A stretch of 64,000 nucleotides of DNA from Arctopsyche grandis (lineage: Eukaryota; Arthropoda; Insecta; Trichoptera; Hydropsychidae): assembly GCF_051622035.1 (NCBI RefSeq), contig NC_135361.1, positions 8,127,001-8,191,000 of the forward strand, given 5' to 3'. Shown piece after piece: positions 23,401 to 57,089 of the stretch. The position numbers were made by a program, and so were the translations under genes. How positions within the stretch are numbered: the first letter of the stretch is position 1; each line of letters starts with the position of its first letter. The notes beneath the pieces were generated by a model. It was not told the origin of the DNA. It did no database searches and was given only the letters and a program-made list of their open reading frames with translations.

Positions 23401-25231
23401 GCCGACAATGTTCAGCATCATAACGAGCGCGTGAACTAAAAATCAAACGACGGTTATTATCCTGCATGCAGTTTACATCTACGTCTTTCTAGATCGGACG
23501 CTTACAGAGCCATAGGTAGTACATGTGTCTGACGACGCGTTGGAACGGCGGCGGGATATCCACGTCGATATCGTGATGGAAACATGGCTGCATGGGGCAA
23601 ACGGCCGGAAGCGGGGGCCAATTGTTATTGCGGGCCGTGTTAGCGGTGCCTTGCGACTGCTGCAATTGTTCCTTCATGCGGGCCAAAGCTTCCAATTCCT
23701 CTTGCCGTCTCTGAAAGATTGTTCATTTCAACGTTAGATTGAAGTCGTATTTCAAAATGTTCACGATATTGTATCATGCGTTTGAGACTAATTCATATAA
23801 AGACAATGCTACTTTATCTTATGCAATTAACTTAAACAAAGATAAACATTTATCTATGTTTGTTTCATTTAAATACAAAAATACAGATAAAAATAGTACC
23901 TTTAAATCCTGAGATTTCCAATATGGTTGTAAATAAATCGATTTAAAATTTGAATTGTTTATTTTTTTGTTGATAAATTTGAATCAATTGTAGAAATCGT
24001 AATACCTGAAAATCTGCAGTTGAATAATTCGTTGCCGTCTGTGTCGGAGGCTGTTGAGGAGATCGAGTGTAATTTGGCGGAGGTGTAGGAGAGACGGCTC
24101 GCATTATTGCCGGTTGACTTTGTTGAGTGGCCTGCATCAGGATAAGTCGGAATAAAAACATAATATATCATAAAACTTTCAGTATGAGGTTTAATTTAAT
24201 TTCATTTTAATTTTTAAATAATTTAATAGTATCGTATTAAAAATAAGTGATAGTAAAAGTGCTTAGGAGTGCGATATTTGAAGTCATTGATGTAATGTCG
24301 GAACAAGTACGAAAACTTTTCATCCAAAACCAAAACAACGTATGTGCAGCAGAATAGACTAGTAGTTAGTATATAATGCTTTGAACAAAGTGGTCACGGG
24401 TTCATATTCCACTGGTTTCTGCTGATTTGAGACTCCAGGTCGATCGTTTCCTATCAGAGTTTGCCAATTTATCTGATTTTCATTGAAACGGTTCCAACAA
24501 ATTGGCATCACATTGAAATCACGAGTTTTCAGCAATCTCTTATTGTATAAAATGCTGCTGATTTACACATTTAACCATTAAAAGTCTCTGTGGATGTTAA
24601 TTCGTATGTATTTACTCTGTGTAATAATACTTGTATCAAATGCACAATGTTTCTGGCCGGGGAGGCGCATTGGGGTCACCTGTTAGGCCTTTTAGATGTA
24701 ATGTAAATAATAAATAAATCTAAAATCAAATAGCTAGTCTGATCTTGGAATGAAATCAAATTTGTACTCGTTCCGAGTAATATGGCTTAAAATCGACAGT
24801 ATTATTGAACGTTTCAATGACACGTTCAGTCATAGATGATTCACATGAGAATTGGCAAGTACAATGAGCCAAAGATAAGGCGTATGAAGAACGCAATTCA
24901 ATTATTGTACAAATCACATCAATGGCGACATCTGGAAGGAATCGTGTTGAATGTGTTTTATATGAAAGTATTTACTCCGGGTTGTCCAGGCCTGGCCTCC
25001 TGGTTGGCGAAGGGATTGTAGTTGTCGAGGCCTCTCTGCGCGATGTTCGCATTGCTGGTCACTTGCTGAACTGACGGGTCCTGAAACACAACACGACACA
25101 ACAATCGGGGTGATCTGTTGAGCTGGAGTTAGGAGTCGGAGTAGGAGTCGGAGTCGGAGTCGAAGAGTACTCACGGCGAACGGGTTGTCCACGGAGGGCT
25201 CAGCGAAGGGGTTGTCGTCGAAGCTCGGCAT
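20492..25231 (-). CDS. SCAMP: Secretory carrier-associated membrane protein (SCAMP)
   Basis: Four-helix membrane protein of post-Golgi and endosomal vesicles, acting in exocytosis and recycling. Exons on the - strand: 25175-25231, 24976-25080, 24006-24131, 23506-23710, 23177-23435, 22916-23042, 20492-20644; 343 aa, phases closing. The N-terminus carries three NPF motifs (DDNPFAE, DNPFA, YNPFAN) expected to bind EH-domain proteins, then a Pro/Gln-rich stretch and a short coiled coil ([16 protein letters not shown]). Four hydrophobic segments follow from about residue 165, with the family hallmark [11 protein letters not shown] between helices 2 and 3. The C-terminal tail reads [18 protein letters not shown]. 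Intron 6 (20645-22915) is long and full of repeats; intron 2 (24132-24975) holds a SINE. The subtype (1 to 5) cannot be assigned; insects usually have one gene. Confidence 0.94.
20744..21139 (-). pseudogene. LINE post-RT fragment in SCAMP intron 6
   Basis: The - strand reads [38 protein letters not shown] and [15 protein letters not shown], the conserved stretch just after the reverse transcriptase domain in many insect LINEs. It lacks the catalytic part, and the frame runs into a non-conserved tail. It is a 5'-truncated relic. Confidence 0.65.
21400..21625. repeat. Array of short imperfect motifs in SCAMP intron 6
   Basis: A run of loosely repeated 20-25-base phrases of the type CACCGATATTTCGTTCAC: variants at about 21496, 21557 and 21591, with weaker relatives before them. 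It recalls the motif-built fold-back at 56717-57077 in style but not in sequence. Boundaries are uncertain. Confidence 0.4.
24349..24719 (+). mobile_element. tRNA-derived SINE, copy 1, in SCAMP intron 2
   Basis: The head has a degraded A box (GACTAGTAGTTAGTA) and B box (GGGTTCATATTCC). The body matches the copy at 50312. The 3' region contains GGAGGCGCATTGGGGTCACC and ends in an AATAAATAAAT tail. The same tail in inverted form occurs at 37898 and 62327. Confidence 0.75.
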
Positions 25232-25672
25232 TTCGGACGGCGGGTGAGGGGAGCGGGGCGGGGGCTGAGGGGGCCGCGGGCCTGCAGTGGGGCTGCGAGA
25301 GGAAACGCGTCTCGACACGACCGCAACTCCTCGCCGGTGACGAACTGACAACTGGCAACTGGCAACTGGCACTCGGGGAAGAATGACGACGCTCTTGGCC
25401 TAGACACCGATTTTTCTCGTCCACATCAAACGGTCAAGGTTGACTTTTGAAAGTGCTGTCACTCTCTCTTTGCAAAAAATGTCGCAATCCGATCTCACCA
25501 TTTCAGAACCCGTTTATTTCTATTCTATCGGTGAAAACTTCCAATAAATTAAGTGTTTTGAAGTTTTTATTTTTGTTTTAGCGTAAGTACTTCTCTAGCG
25601 ACTGTAAGCACCGAAGTCTGTTCGGTGATTGTTCCGTAAAAGCGATCTTGCGCAAGTCGGAATATCTGGCAG

Positions 25673-26038
25673 TAGCGGCTCGTGAGATGGGCTGCAGAGA
25701 TTATTCAGGCTGTAGTAGGTCGTTGTGATCGAATTGTGGCGGCTCGCTTATACGACATGGTCGAGTTTGGTTGCCTTCCTGCGAGTGGGGACCAACTCGG
25801 CTGGGTTCGGAGAGCCACTACTCACTCTGCCTTTAGCTGTCATATAATAAACACGTGCATTAACATGCCAGTCGTCTCATTCGTTCATCCCCCATAGAAT
25901 GAAAAGAAAAATAGCTTGAATATGTACTATACTGGGAGGTTCGCAGCCCCGCAGCCCATGTGGACGACAAAAATAGCATGCATTTGTATTGTACTGGGAG
26001 TACTGCAGCCCTGCAGCCCAATGCACGAGCTGCCACTG
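25673..26038. mobile_element. hAT-type MITE, copy 2, 366 bp
   Basis: Flanked by an exact 8-bp duplication TCTGGCAG (25665-25672 and 26039-26046). The ends TAGCGGCTCG and CGAGCTGCCACTG are the TIR of the larger copy at 37587-38461 (CAGTGGCGGCTC), with a small deletion on the left. The interior contains a 162-bp element at 25735-25896 and the GGGAGG...GCAGCCC-rich right half shared with the other copy. Confidence 0.75.
25735..25896 (+). mobile_element. 162-bp TGT...ATA element, copy 1
   Basis: It begins TGTGGCGGCTCGCTTATACG and ends TTCATCCCCCATA, flanked by a 4-bp duplication GAAT (25731-25734 and 25897-25900). It has an AATAAA box (TCATATAATAAACACG). There is no coding capacity. It is nested in the hAT MITE at 25673-26038. 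It could be a solo LTR of an unrecognised small retroelement. Confidence 0.72.
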
Positions 26039-26078
26039 TCTGGCAGCCAAAAACTCTACCAATCGGAGGCAATATATT

Positions 26079-26241
26079 TATGGGGGATGAACGAATGAGA
26101 CGACTGGCATGTTGAATGCACGTGTTTTATTTATGACAGCTGAAGGCAGAGTGAGTAGCGGATCTCCGAACCCAGCCGAGTTGGTCCCCACTCGCAGGAA
26201 GGCAACCAAACTCGACCATGTCGTATAAGCGAGCCACCACA
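26079..26241 (-). mobile_element. 162-bp TGT...ATA element, copy 2 (inverted)
   Basis: Reverse complement of 25735-25896 with few differences; it begins TATGGGGGATGAACG on the + strand and ends AGCGAGCCACCACA. It is flanked by TATT (26075-26078 and 26242-26245). It lies just outside the hAT MITE, forming a large inverted repeat with copy 1. Confidence 0.72.
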
Positions 26242-26254
26242 TATTATATACTAG

Positions 26255-26590
26255 CTGAACCCGACATGCGTTGCAATGTCAGAATAAGGCATGCAATTCT
26301 TGTTCCCGTTTCAAGTGATGGTTGGAGCTTAACTAACGTCTCTTTAACGCCGTGTCGTCATAAACCAACTGGTAACGTGCTTACCAACGAACACTTGACT
26401 ACACAATGGCGCTTCAAACTTTCGCGTCGGTAATATCGTAATTACGAATATTATTATTAAGAGGTTTTTTCACAGTAAGCTTCCCGGACGTGCATACAAC
26501 AAATCCTGAAAGTTCCATTGTAATCGGTTGAGTGGTTTAGGAGCCTTTACGAGACAAACAAACAGACATTCAATTTTATATATTCATAGG
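26255..26590 (+). repeat. Dispersed repeat of unclear class
   Basis: It starts CTAGCTGAACCCGACATGCG and ends GACAAACAAACAGACATTC followed by ATTTTATATATTC. Units with this kind of head and the 'ACAAACAAACAGAC...TATATA' tail are common in insect genomes, from memory. I cannot name the family. No coding region. Confidence 0.45.
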
Positions 26591-27073
26591 CAGAGCCGGC
26601 TCATAAATTTTTGCGCCTGTTGCACTTTTGGCGCCTTTGGTGCCTAAGAAAAATATTCAAATACACAATAAAAATACAAAATGATATGCATACAAAATAA
26701 AAATGCACAATATGATACAAAAATAAATGCAATACAGAATAAAAATACACAAAGGAAAATTGAGATCTAACAAAACTTTGTACTAACTGAAATATTGTAT
26801 TAACGAGAACATATTGCAACCACAGGTTGCAATATGGGAACTGGATATGGAAATATTGGTAGTAGATATCGTGTGTGTGGACGGCGCCTGTCGCTACTTT
26901 ACTTTCTTCCCGCTCATTAATTTAAACAGTCGTGCCTTAACATATCCGTCGTTTCACTCCATACGCTCCATAAGCTAAAACCATCTTATTTGGAAAGATG
27001 TCTCGTTGTTGTTATAATTCCACGGATTATTTTCTGTATGAGGCAGATTGAAGACGATAATTTTATCGAATGA

Positions 27074-27183
27074 AAAAAAATAATAAAACAACGAAGAAAA
27101 TATTATTTTCACTTGAAAATATTAAATCAAAAAAAATAATAAAACAACGAAGAAAATATTATTTTCATTTGAAAATATTAAAT
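27074..27183. repeat. Two tandem copies of a 56-bp AT-rich unit
   Basis: The unit with AACGAAGAAAATATTATTTT recurs with a period of 56 bp (ACGAAG at 27091 and 27147), with one substitution (CACTTG against CATTTG) in the compared core. Confidence 0.8.
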
Positions 27184-27343
27184 CACATCATATTTGAATC
27201 ATATCAAATCATATTAAATCATATTTGACCCGCGTTAATAGGATAGTACTCGAATAATTTTATAAAATTTAAATTAAGTAGATTTATATACTACAAATAG
27301 AAAACGTAGATGTGTGCTCGAAGGTAATTGGACTATTCGTCAC

Positions 27344-27528
27344 ATTGGGGTGGTCACAAAGACAATTTTTGCCATGAAAATCGCGAATACACAATATTTG
27401 GCACTCAAGTTCTCGTTACTATGATAGTTATCGTTAGTATGAAGGACTTTTCGGCTGCCAGATGTTCCGTCATAGAGATTTTAGTGACTTTGTGACGAGT
27501 AATTTGTGACCAGTAATCACCGAACCGT
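27344..27528. repeat. Short dispersed element, copy 2, upstream of LRR1
   Basis: Near-identical to 5818-5988, plus about 13 extra bases (a duplicated TTTGTGAC region) near its right end. It ends about 63 bp before the LRR1 start codon, so it must overlap the promoter or 5' UTR. Confidence 0.75.
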
Positions 27529-27591
27529 GCTCGAAACATTCCGTTTCGATCGAGCAGAATTTTAAGTTGTCAGTCGTGATTTGGCGCGAAG

Positions 27592-29040
27592 ATGCGCCTC
27601 CGGTGCGAAGTGCGAGCTGTCATAAGAACAGCGGGGACGGTGGCTCCTGGCGGGGTGTTCCGCCCCGTCGTCTCCACCCTCGCCCTCTCCTCTTCCCCCG
27701 CCGCACCCGCCTCCTCCTTCTTGCTCCACTTCTGCGCTGCCCACAAGAATGGCAAGCGATACAAGCTCAACGGAAACGTCACTCAAGTGTTCGTCCGATT
27801 CTGCAACGAGGGCAAAGCCACCATCCAATTCAAGGAACCTCAATGCGACCTCTTCATACAAGCGGACCCCGTGCAGTTGAAAGCCTTCCTAAGAATACTA
27901 AAACTATGTCTCGAAGGCAAAGTAGACTCTTCCGAACTGAGCAATCTTACAGTTGTTCCAAAGAATACGGCCCCCACCAAGTTGACGGTTTCTAATGTGT
28001 CCGACATCCCTTTAAAGGGCTTGCCCAGGACTTTGCACACGCTTCAAATGAGCGGATTACACATGTGTCTCTTCAAAAGGGAGATTCTCATGTTGCGCAG
28101 TCTACGCTCGCTCAATTTGAGCAATAATCGAATTGAAAAATTGCCATCCGAAGTCGGTAAGTATAATACAATCAACGATATTATAATCTGTGAATTATTC
28201 ATAATGTATATGTTTATGTGTTGTAGGGAATATGCCGTGTTTGGTGGAATTGTTTTTAAATGATAATCTATTGGGCTCTAATTCAGCGCCAGATTGGAGG
28301 TGGATTGAAGGCCTTCAGGTACTTAATAACAATATAATAATGAACGTATGTTTAAGTACAATATGTTTTTATATGCTTTCTTGTTAATTACAGATCACCA
28401 GTAAGCTAAAGCTGCTCGATTTGTCTTTCAATCAATTGTTCGGCGTACCGAATACTATTTCCAAACTGAAAAGTTTAGTCACGTTAAAGTTGGATAGTAA
28501 TAAATTGAAATGTTTACCGAAAGGGATCGGAACAATGAAAACTCTCAGGCGAGTATTGTTTCAATCGGTTTGATTTCACCGTGTATATTGTTTATAATTG
28601 TATTTTTTCTTTTTTGTAGGTTTTTGTCGACTTCTCAAAATAATCTGTCAGTCCTGCCGGCAAATTTACTCTGTTTACGTTTGGAGAAGGCTGATTTTTC
28701 TTTGAATCCTTTGAGCGACGAGTGTTTGGCTTCTAATACAAGTATCGGATTTAAAATGAGTTCTCTAGTAGAACAATCTGCGGCAGCTGTCTTGAAATAT
28801 AAAATCTTTTATGCTAAGAATCTAATTCCTTATACTTTAGTTGACTATTTAGACAATTCTAATTATTGCGCGTGTGGCAAACCAACTTTCGACAGTCGTA
28901 ATTATGCTACGACTATATTTTCGTTGAAATCATTCTGTGAAGCCATAATTTGCGACGGAAAATATGACGTGAACTTTGGATGCTATTTGTGTTCCCATAA
29001 ATGCCATAAGAAATTCATTTCAAATAGAAGATTTAGATAA
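27592..29040 (+). CDS. LRR1: Leucine-rich repeat protein 1, CRL2 substrate adaptor
   Basis: Substrate receptor of the CUL2-LRR1 ubiquitin ligase, known in animals for removing the CMG helicase at replication termination and for p21 turnover. Exons: 27592-28156, 28227-28318, 28394-28548, 28620-29040; 410 aa, phases closing. It starts MRLRCEVRAVIRT, as in the vertebrate protein. Residues 1-125 form the pleckstrin-like N-terminal domain (NGKRYKLNGNVTQVFVRF, KEPQCDLFIQADP). LRRs run from about 145 to 295 (SLRSLNLSNNRIEKLPSEVG, KLLDLSFNQLFGVPNTISK, LVTLKLDSNKLKCLPKGIG). The C-terminus has a cysteine cluster (YCACGKP, CYLCSHKCHKKF). Intron 3 needs a GC donor (CTCAG/GCGAGT) to keep the conserved LRR frame; a GT six bases later breaks it. 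The 3' end is 176 bp from that of ELP1, in convergent arrangement. Confidence 0.93.
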
Positions 29041-29216
29041 GAATTGTTTGATGATTAATTGTATTTATTTATTTATGTTCAACTGTGTCAAAAAAAACAA
29101 TGAATTATTAAAAAAAAAATTTCAATTTTATTATCAATTTAAAAATACATTCATACATTCTATATAATACAACTTTGATAAAACTGCTGATGGTATATTG
29201 CGTAATTCAATTTATT

Positions 29217-37322
<8,106 letters not shown>

Positions 37323-37722
37323 AGCGCAATCGCAATCGCAATCGCACGATTACACTACACGCGCCACGAGGATTTGACAGCCCACACTGACCCAAACACC
37401 TCGATTCGCGTCCATCGAAACGTCACCGTGCAATCTTTGCCTTTTCTCGCAGCCACACAAAGGATACCCTTCAGCTCGGAGTTTTTGTTCGGTTTCTATT
37501 TCCCAGGAAAAAGGTTTGATTACTATTGTCCTACAAAGCTAGAGAGCAAAAAAAAAAGGTTGACCATAGAAATTGATGATGTGGACCAGTGGCGGCTCAT
37601 GAGAATTCATAGAGGGGGGGGGGGGGGCTGCAGAGATTAATCGAGATGTAATAGCTCGTTGACCATACCAGTGATCAATTGCAGACAAAAATAGCATGCA
37701 TATATTTTTTGTACATACATAT

Positions 37723-37883
37723 TGTGGCAGCTCGCTATACGACATGGTCGAGTTTAGTCACCTTCCTGCGAGTGGGGACCAACTCGATTGTGTTTGGAGT
37801 TAGCTACCTCACTCTGCCTTCAGCTGTCATAAATAAAACACGTGCATTAACATGCCAGTCATCTCATTCGTCCATCTCCTATA
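37723..37883 (+). mobile_element. 162-bp TGT...ATA element, copy 3
   Basis: It begins TGTGGCAGCTCGCTATACG and ends TCCATCTCCTATA, flanked by ATAT (37719-37722 and 37884-37887). It includes TCATAAATAAAACACG with a good AATAAA. It is nested inside the hAT MITE but at a different internal position from copy 1, which argues for independent insertion. Confidence 0.7.
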
Positions 37884-37897
37884 ATATATACAAATAT

Positions 37898-38343
37898 ACC
37901 AGGAAGGTTTAACAGGTAAACCCCAAATGCGCCTTCCTGGTCCACATAATTATTACATAGATACATGTAAATCTAAACAATATCTGACATCTATGATCAG
38001 ATATTACAAACATCGTATTAATACGATAAATAACGATGAATAACTTTCATGTAACAATACGAATTTTATATTCGATAAACAACCGCAGAGACATCTATGG
38101 TGAGCAATATGGCGAAACCTAAGATATAACAATAACTAAAGGTTCGCAACAGAAAATTGGGAAGGAAACGCCAATTTTACAGGAATCGTTTTAATGAAAA
38201 TCAGAAAAATTGGCAAATTCTGATAAGAAACGATCGACCTCGACAAACCAAGCTCTAGCCAACAGCGAGACTTAGCGGGAATCGAACTCGTAACATCAAG
38301 TACGAAATAATTCAACATTCACCACTAGACCGTGCTGCTGGCA
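37898..38343 (-). mobile_element. tRNA-derived SINE, copy 2 (inverted)
   Basis: Read on the - strand, the head GCACGGTCTAGTGGTGAATG is an A box region, and CGAGTTCGATTCCCGC contains a perfect B box (GTTCGATTC). The 3' end is the tail with GAAGGCGCATTTGGGG and TACCTGTTAAACC. It is nested in the hAT MITE. Confidence 0.8.
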
Positions 38344-38481
38344 TATGTACTATACTGGGAGGCTGCAGCCCTGCAGCCCATATGGACTGCAAAAATAGCA
38401 TGCATTTGTACTATACTGGGAGGGCTGTAGCCCCGCAGCCCATATAGACGAGCCGCCACTAATGTGGACCCATTTTTTTTG

Positions 38482-38534
38482 TCCAAATAGAAACCGACAG
38501 CCTATCCTTGGATAGCTGTCGGTTTCTATTTGGA
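38482..38534. repeat. 53-bp hairpin beside the hAT MITE
   Basis: TCCAAATAGAAACCGACAGC and its exact inverse GCTGTCGGTTTCTATTTGGA, separated by 13 bases that themselves nearly pair (CTATCC TT GGATA). It starts 13 bp after the right target duplication of the hAT MITE. Confidence 0.85.
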
Positions 38535-40572
38535 TAGCTTTCAATTGATGGAGTCTCTGGGTGATCGAGATTTTAATGACGTGCGCGAGACTGCTTTTTG
38601 CGGAACCCTTATTGGAATACAATCCAAACAAATTTGCAAATGGCATGCTTTATTCAGACAATGAAATTTTTTTTGTAATTTTTATATCTATTGCGTCATG
38701 GCTGTACCTACTATATGTACAACGCACTGGCAGCCGAAATAAATTAATTCCTTAAAAAATACAAAACAAGACATCGTAATTTTAAAACGCATATAGATTG
38801 TCTTGTATACTAGTGGATTGCTGTTGCAACTTACAACTTGTAATACCCGAGCTATAATTCGGGGAAATAGCGGGATATCAGTTCGATCTGCATAGAGCTA
38901 GGTCTTTTATGTATTTCTTCAAGGATGCTGAATATTGGTTAAAAACCGTCTTGCGTGCCATAGACTGGTAACCCCTGGCCTCATTTATTATGATCGGTAG
39001 GTAGTATAGACATTTATTGCGCGCGAAGCTTGCAAATGGAATTAAGTTGGTTACACTGTTTTGTTGGCCTAATGTGAACTTACCCAAAAATCTCTTTATA
39101 CTTGCCTATACACTGGTCTCACTCCATGACGAAAAGATGCGTGTGAGCAGGGAAAACAGTACTTGATCATTATAGAACATCATTTTCCCTCAGGGGTGCT
39201 ACCGTTCACTACTAACTGATAGCAGTATACTGTTAATTGGTTATTTTAAACCTTGAAAAGAATTAAAATAAAAATATAATCGATGCAGGCAAGTGTCATT
39301 TTTTTTCATTTAAAACATTGACAAAAACAAGTCACCAGGCTCTTGATTTACTCGTACCGTTTATTTATAATAATTATTTGCTTTTACATATTGCTAAATG
39401 TATTACATTACTTAACGATTCCCTGTTATTTTCATAATCATGATTTAATTCAATAGTTATCAGCGTATGACATTTGTCTAGACATGACCATCGAAAGTTA
39501 TTTCTTTGGACTGACGAAATAAAAGTAATTGTTTGTGTATGTCGGCCTTAAAAAATGTTCTAGTGAAATGGCAACAATTGCTTAGAATAAATGAACCGCT
39601 AATGTATAAAAATCTTCATGGTATGATTTCAGCATAAAACATTGTAAAAGGTTGAATACAATAAATATAAATATTGACACGTTTCTTCAAATTGTTTTTA
39701 TTCCAAAAAAGGGTTTGATCACAATAGTGGTGAATATTTCCCCCCCCTCCCGAGATAAAACATCAGTTGTTAGATATACAAAGGTGAATCATATTGAGAA
39801 CACTAACTAGTCAAACAGATTATAGGTGCTCAATAGTAAAGAAATTATTACGTTTAAAATCACTGAAATGCATCACATGCATTTGCAGACCCGCCCCTCC
39901 GTTTAAGGCCCAATGGACATTTTGGAACTCGCTCAATACTTGTTAATAGCTAATTATTACAATTTCTTGTTAATTAATTGAACTTATCGCTAATATCTAT
40001 AAACTAATGTGACTACGAGGATACAATAATTTTTCACTTCTATACGTGTGTTTAAGTTTTATTGGAGAAAAAAGAAGTTTGCAATCTTCAACTGAATAAA
40101 AAAGAATCATGTGTCCAGTTTTGGTCGGGCGACATGATCGATCAAAAACAAAAATGTTTAAAAAGGTGAAAAATCCCAAATTCATGTGAATGGAAACATT
40201 CCCCATATTAAATGTGACATTATATGAAATATTTTTTTCACACACACACACTTATTATGAATACCAATTTATGTATATTGTCTATATAGATATATTATTA
40301 TATGTATATTTCTTATATAGAATATTCTTTGAAGATAGAGTAAAATACTATTTTGACGAATTACTTCAAGTCTATAGAGAAATGTGTAAGTTTTAAAAAC
40401 GAAATCAAGTATTTCGGAAAGGTAAAAAACACATAAATTTCTAAGCATCAAGAAATGCTTCGTGTGACCATTAAAAACATTAGTCTTTTCATTTAAGAAG
40501 AAATAAAATTGACTGAATTTTCAGACATGTCACACATAGACAATGAAACATAAAACTTGTTTAAATACAATA
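38535..40572. other. Spacer between ELP1 side repeats and the ZFR 3' end
   Basis: 2 kb of AT-rich sequence with short chance frames and no gene. It should include the ZFR 3' UTR (stop at 40573 on the - strand). An 8-C run lies near 39746. No repeat family from elsewhere in the window was recognised. Confidence 0.4.
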
Positions 40573-55762
<15,190 letters not shown>

Positions 55763-56157
55763 TGCTCTTCCGTCCGTCTGTCGCCTCTCTCTCTGCGTCC
55801 AAGTAGCCCCCGGCCGCTAGCTGTCGCGCCGATTCCTCGCGATCGCACGACTCAGATCGTCACGTCTTCGTCTCCACCGTCGGCGATGTCCTCGACAGCC
55901 GGCGTTCGCGACCGACCGGAAGACGAGGGCGCGCGTGCGCGAGACGCGGGACACCACCGGACCTAACCGCGCGCTCAACGGCCATCGCCGCGCGCCACAC
56001 GCCGATGTGCGATGCCGCTTTATAAATCCGATTTCGGACTTTATACGCCGATACACATACGTTTCTTATTTTTTATATGATATGTATAAACGTTTCAATT
56101 GTAAAATATATTTTTTTCGTGATTGTAGGCGATGATTTTTCACACGGGAAATTATAT
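55763..56157. other. CpG-rich promoter region of ZFR
   Basis: GC-rich stretch upstream of the ZFR start codon (about 55763-56020), contrasting with the AT-rich surroundings. The many open frames in it come from base composition, not coding. It probably holds the ZFR 5' UTR and promoter; no TATA box is evident. Confidence 0.45.
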
Positions 56158-56166
56158 CAATTACTT

Positions 56167-56547
56167 GGGTCTACGTGACGAGGCAGAATGTTAAACGACA
56201 GAAAACGCAAAGATCGGAAGGCAAAGATCGGAAATCGAAAGATCTCAAGTCGAAACATAAAAAAAGGGTGCATGGTAAAACGGTACATACTCACTTAATT
56301 TGCGCGAGCAGGATACATCAGGAACAAGAGGAACATGTATTCTGCGCGCACACATTAATACGGGAGGAAAAGCCTTTTCCTCTTGTTCCTGTTGTATCCT
56401 GCTCGCGCAAATTAAGTGAGTGTGTACCGTTTACCATACACCATTTTTTTTTTTGATCTTTCGACTTAAGATCTTTCGATTTTCGATCTTTGCCTTCCGA
56501 TATTTGCATTTTCTGTCATTTAACATTCTGTCTAGTCACGGAGACCG
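56167..56547. mobile_element. Mutator-like fold-back MITE, 381 bp
   Basis: Arms of about 165 bp: GGTCTACGTGACGAGGCAGA at left and, read in reverse, GGTCTCCGTGACTAGACAGA at right, continuing inward through AATGTTAAA and AGGCAAAGATCG. The 9-bp duplication CAATTACTT flanks it (56158-56166 and 56548-56556). Long TIRs with a 9-bp target duplication are the Mutator superfamily pattern. No coding capacity. Confidence 0.82.
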
Positions 56548-56716
56548 CAATTACTTACCAATTACTCGATGAACTCGGCTATGTCAAGATTGCACCGACT
56601 TGCTGATGAACTGTCCACGATCGACTTATTCAATGTCAGCAGACGCAAGATGAAATCCGTTCTATTTAAACACTTTTTTAATATAATGTAGTTTATGTAT
56701 ATACATACATACATAT

Positions 56717-57077
56717 GGTTCGGTGATTACTAGTCAAATGTGAACCGATCACAGGACAACCAGTCGCTCTAAATCGGTCACACGTGATCACCCGTCACTC
56801 TAAAACTGGTCACGAGAAAACTGGTCACACAAGAAAACTGGTCACGAAAAAACTGGTCACATCCAAAAATTAAAAATTGATCGAATTTTTGGGTGTGACC
56901 AGTTTTTTGTGTGACTAATTTTCGGGTGTGACCAGTTTTATCGTGACTAATTTTCGGGTATGACCAGTTTTATCGTGACCAATTTTAGGGTGTGACCAGT
57001 TTTAGTGTGACGGATGATCACCTATGACCGATCTAGAGCGACCGGTTGTCCTGTGACTGGTTCACATTTGTGAACCA
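56717..57077. mobile_element. Fold-back element built of ACTGGTCAC motifs
   Basis: Left arm (CAAATGTGAACC, TCACAGGACAACC, GTCGCTCTA, ATCGGTCA) and right arm (TGACCGAT, TAGAGCGAC, GGTTGTCCTGTGA, GGTTCACATTTG) are inverted copies. The loop region has at least seven ACTGGTCAC or GTGACCAGT motifs. A 12-bp match ATACATACATAT flanks both sides but lies in simple repeat, so it may not be a real duplication. The end GGTTCGGTGATTAC also ends the repeats at 5818 and 27344. Confidence 0.75.
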
Positions 57078-57089
57078 ATACATACATAT

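Larger units (their letters stand above)
37587..38461. mobile_element. hAT-type MITE, copy 1, 875 bp, with nested SINE
   Basis: CAGTGGCGGCTC at the left and GAGCCGCCACTA at the right, flanked by an exact 8-bp duplication ATGTGGAC (37579-37586 and 38462-38469). Inside are the 162-bp element (37723-37883) and an inverted SINE (37898-38343). It shares the ACTATACTGGGAGG and GCAGCCCATAT blocks with 25673-26038. No transposase is present. Confidence 0.85.
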
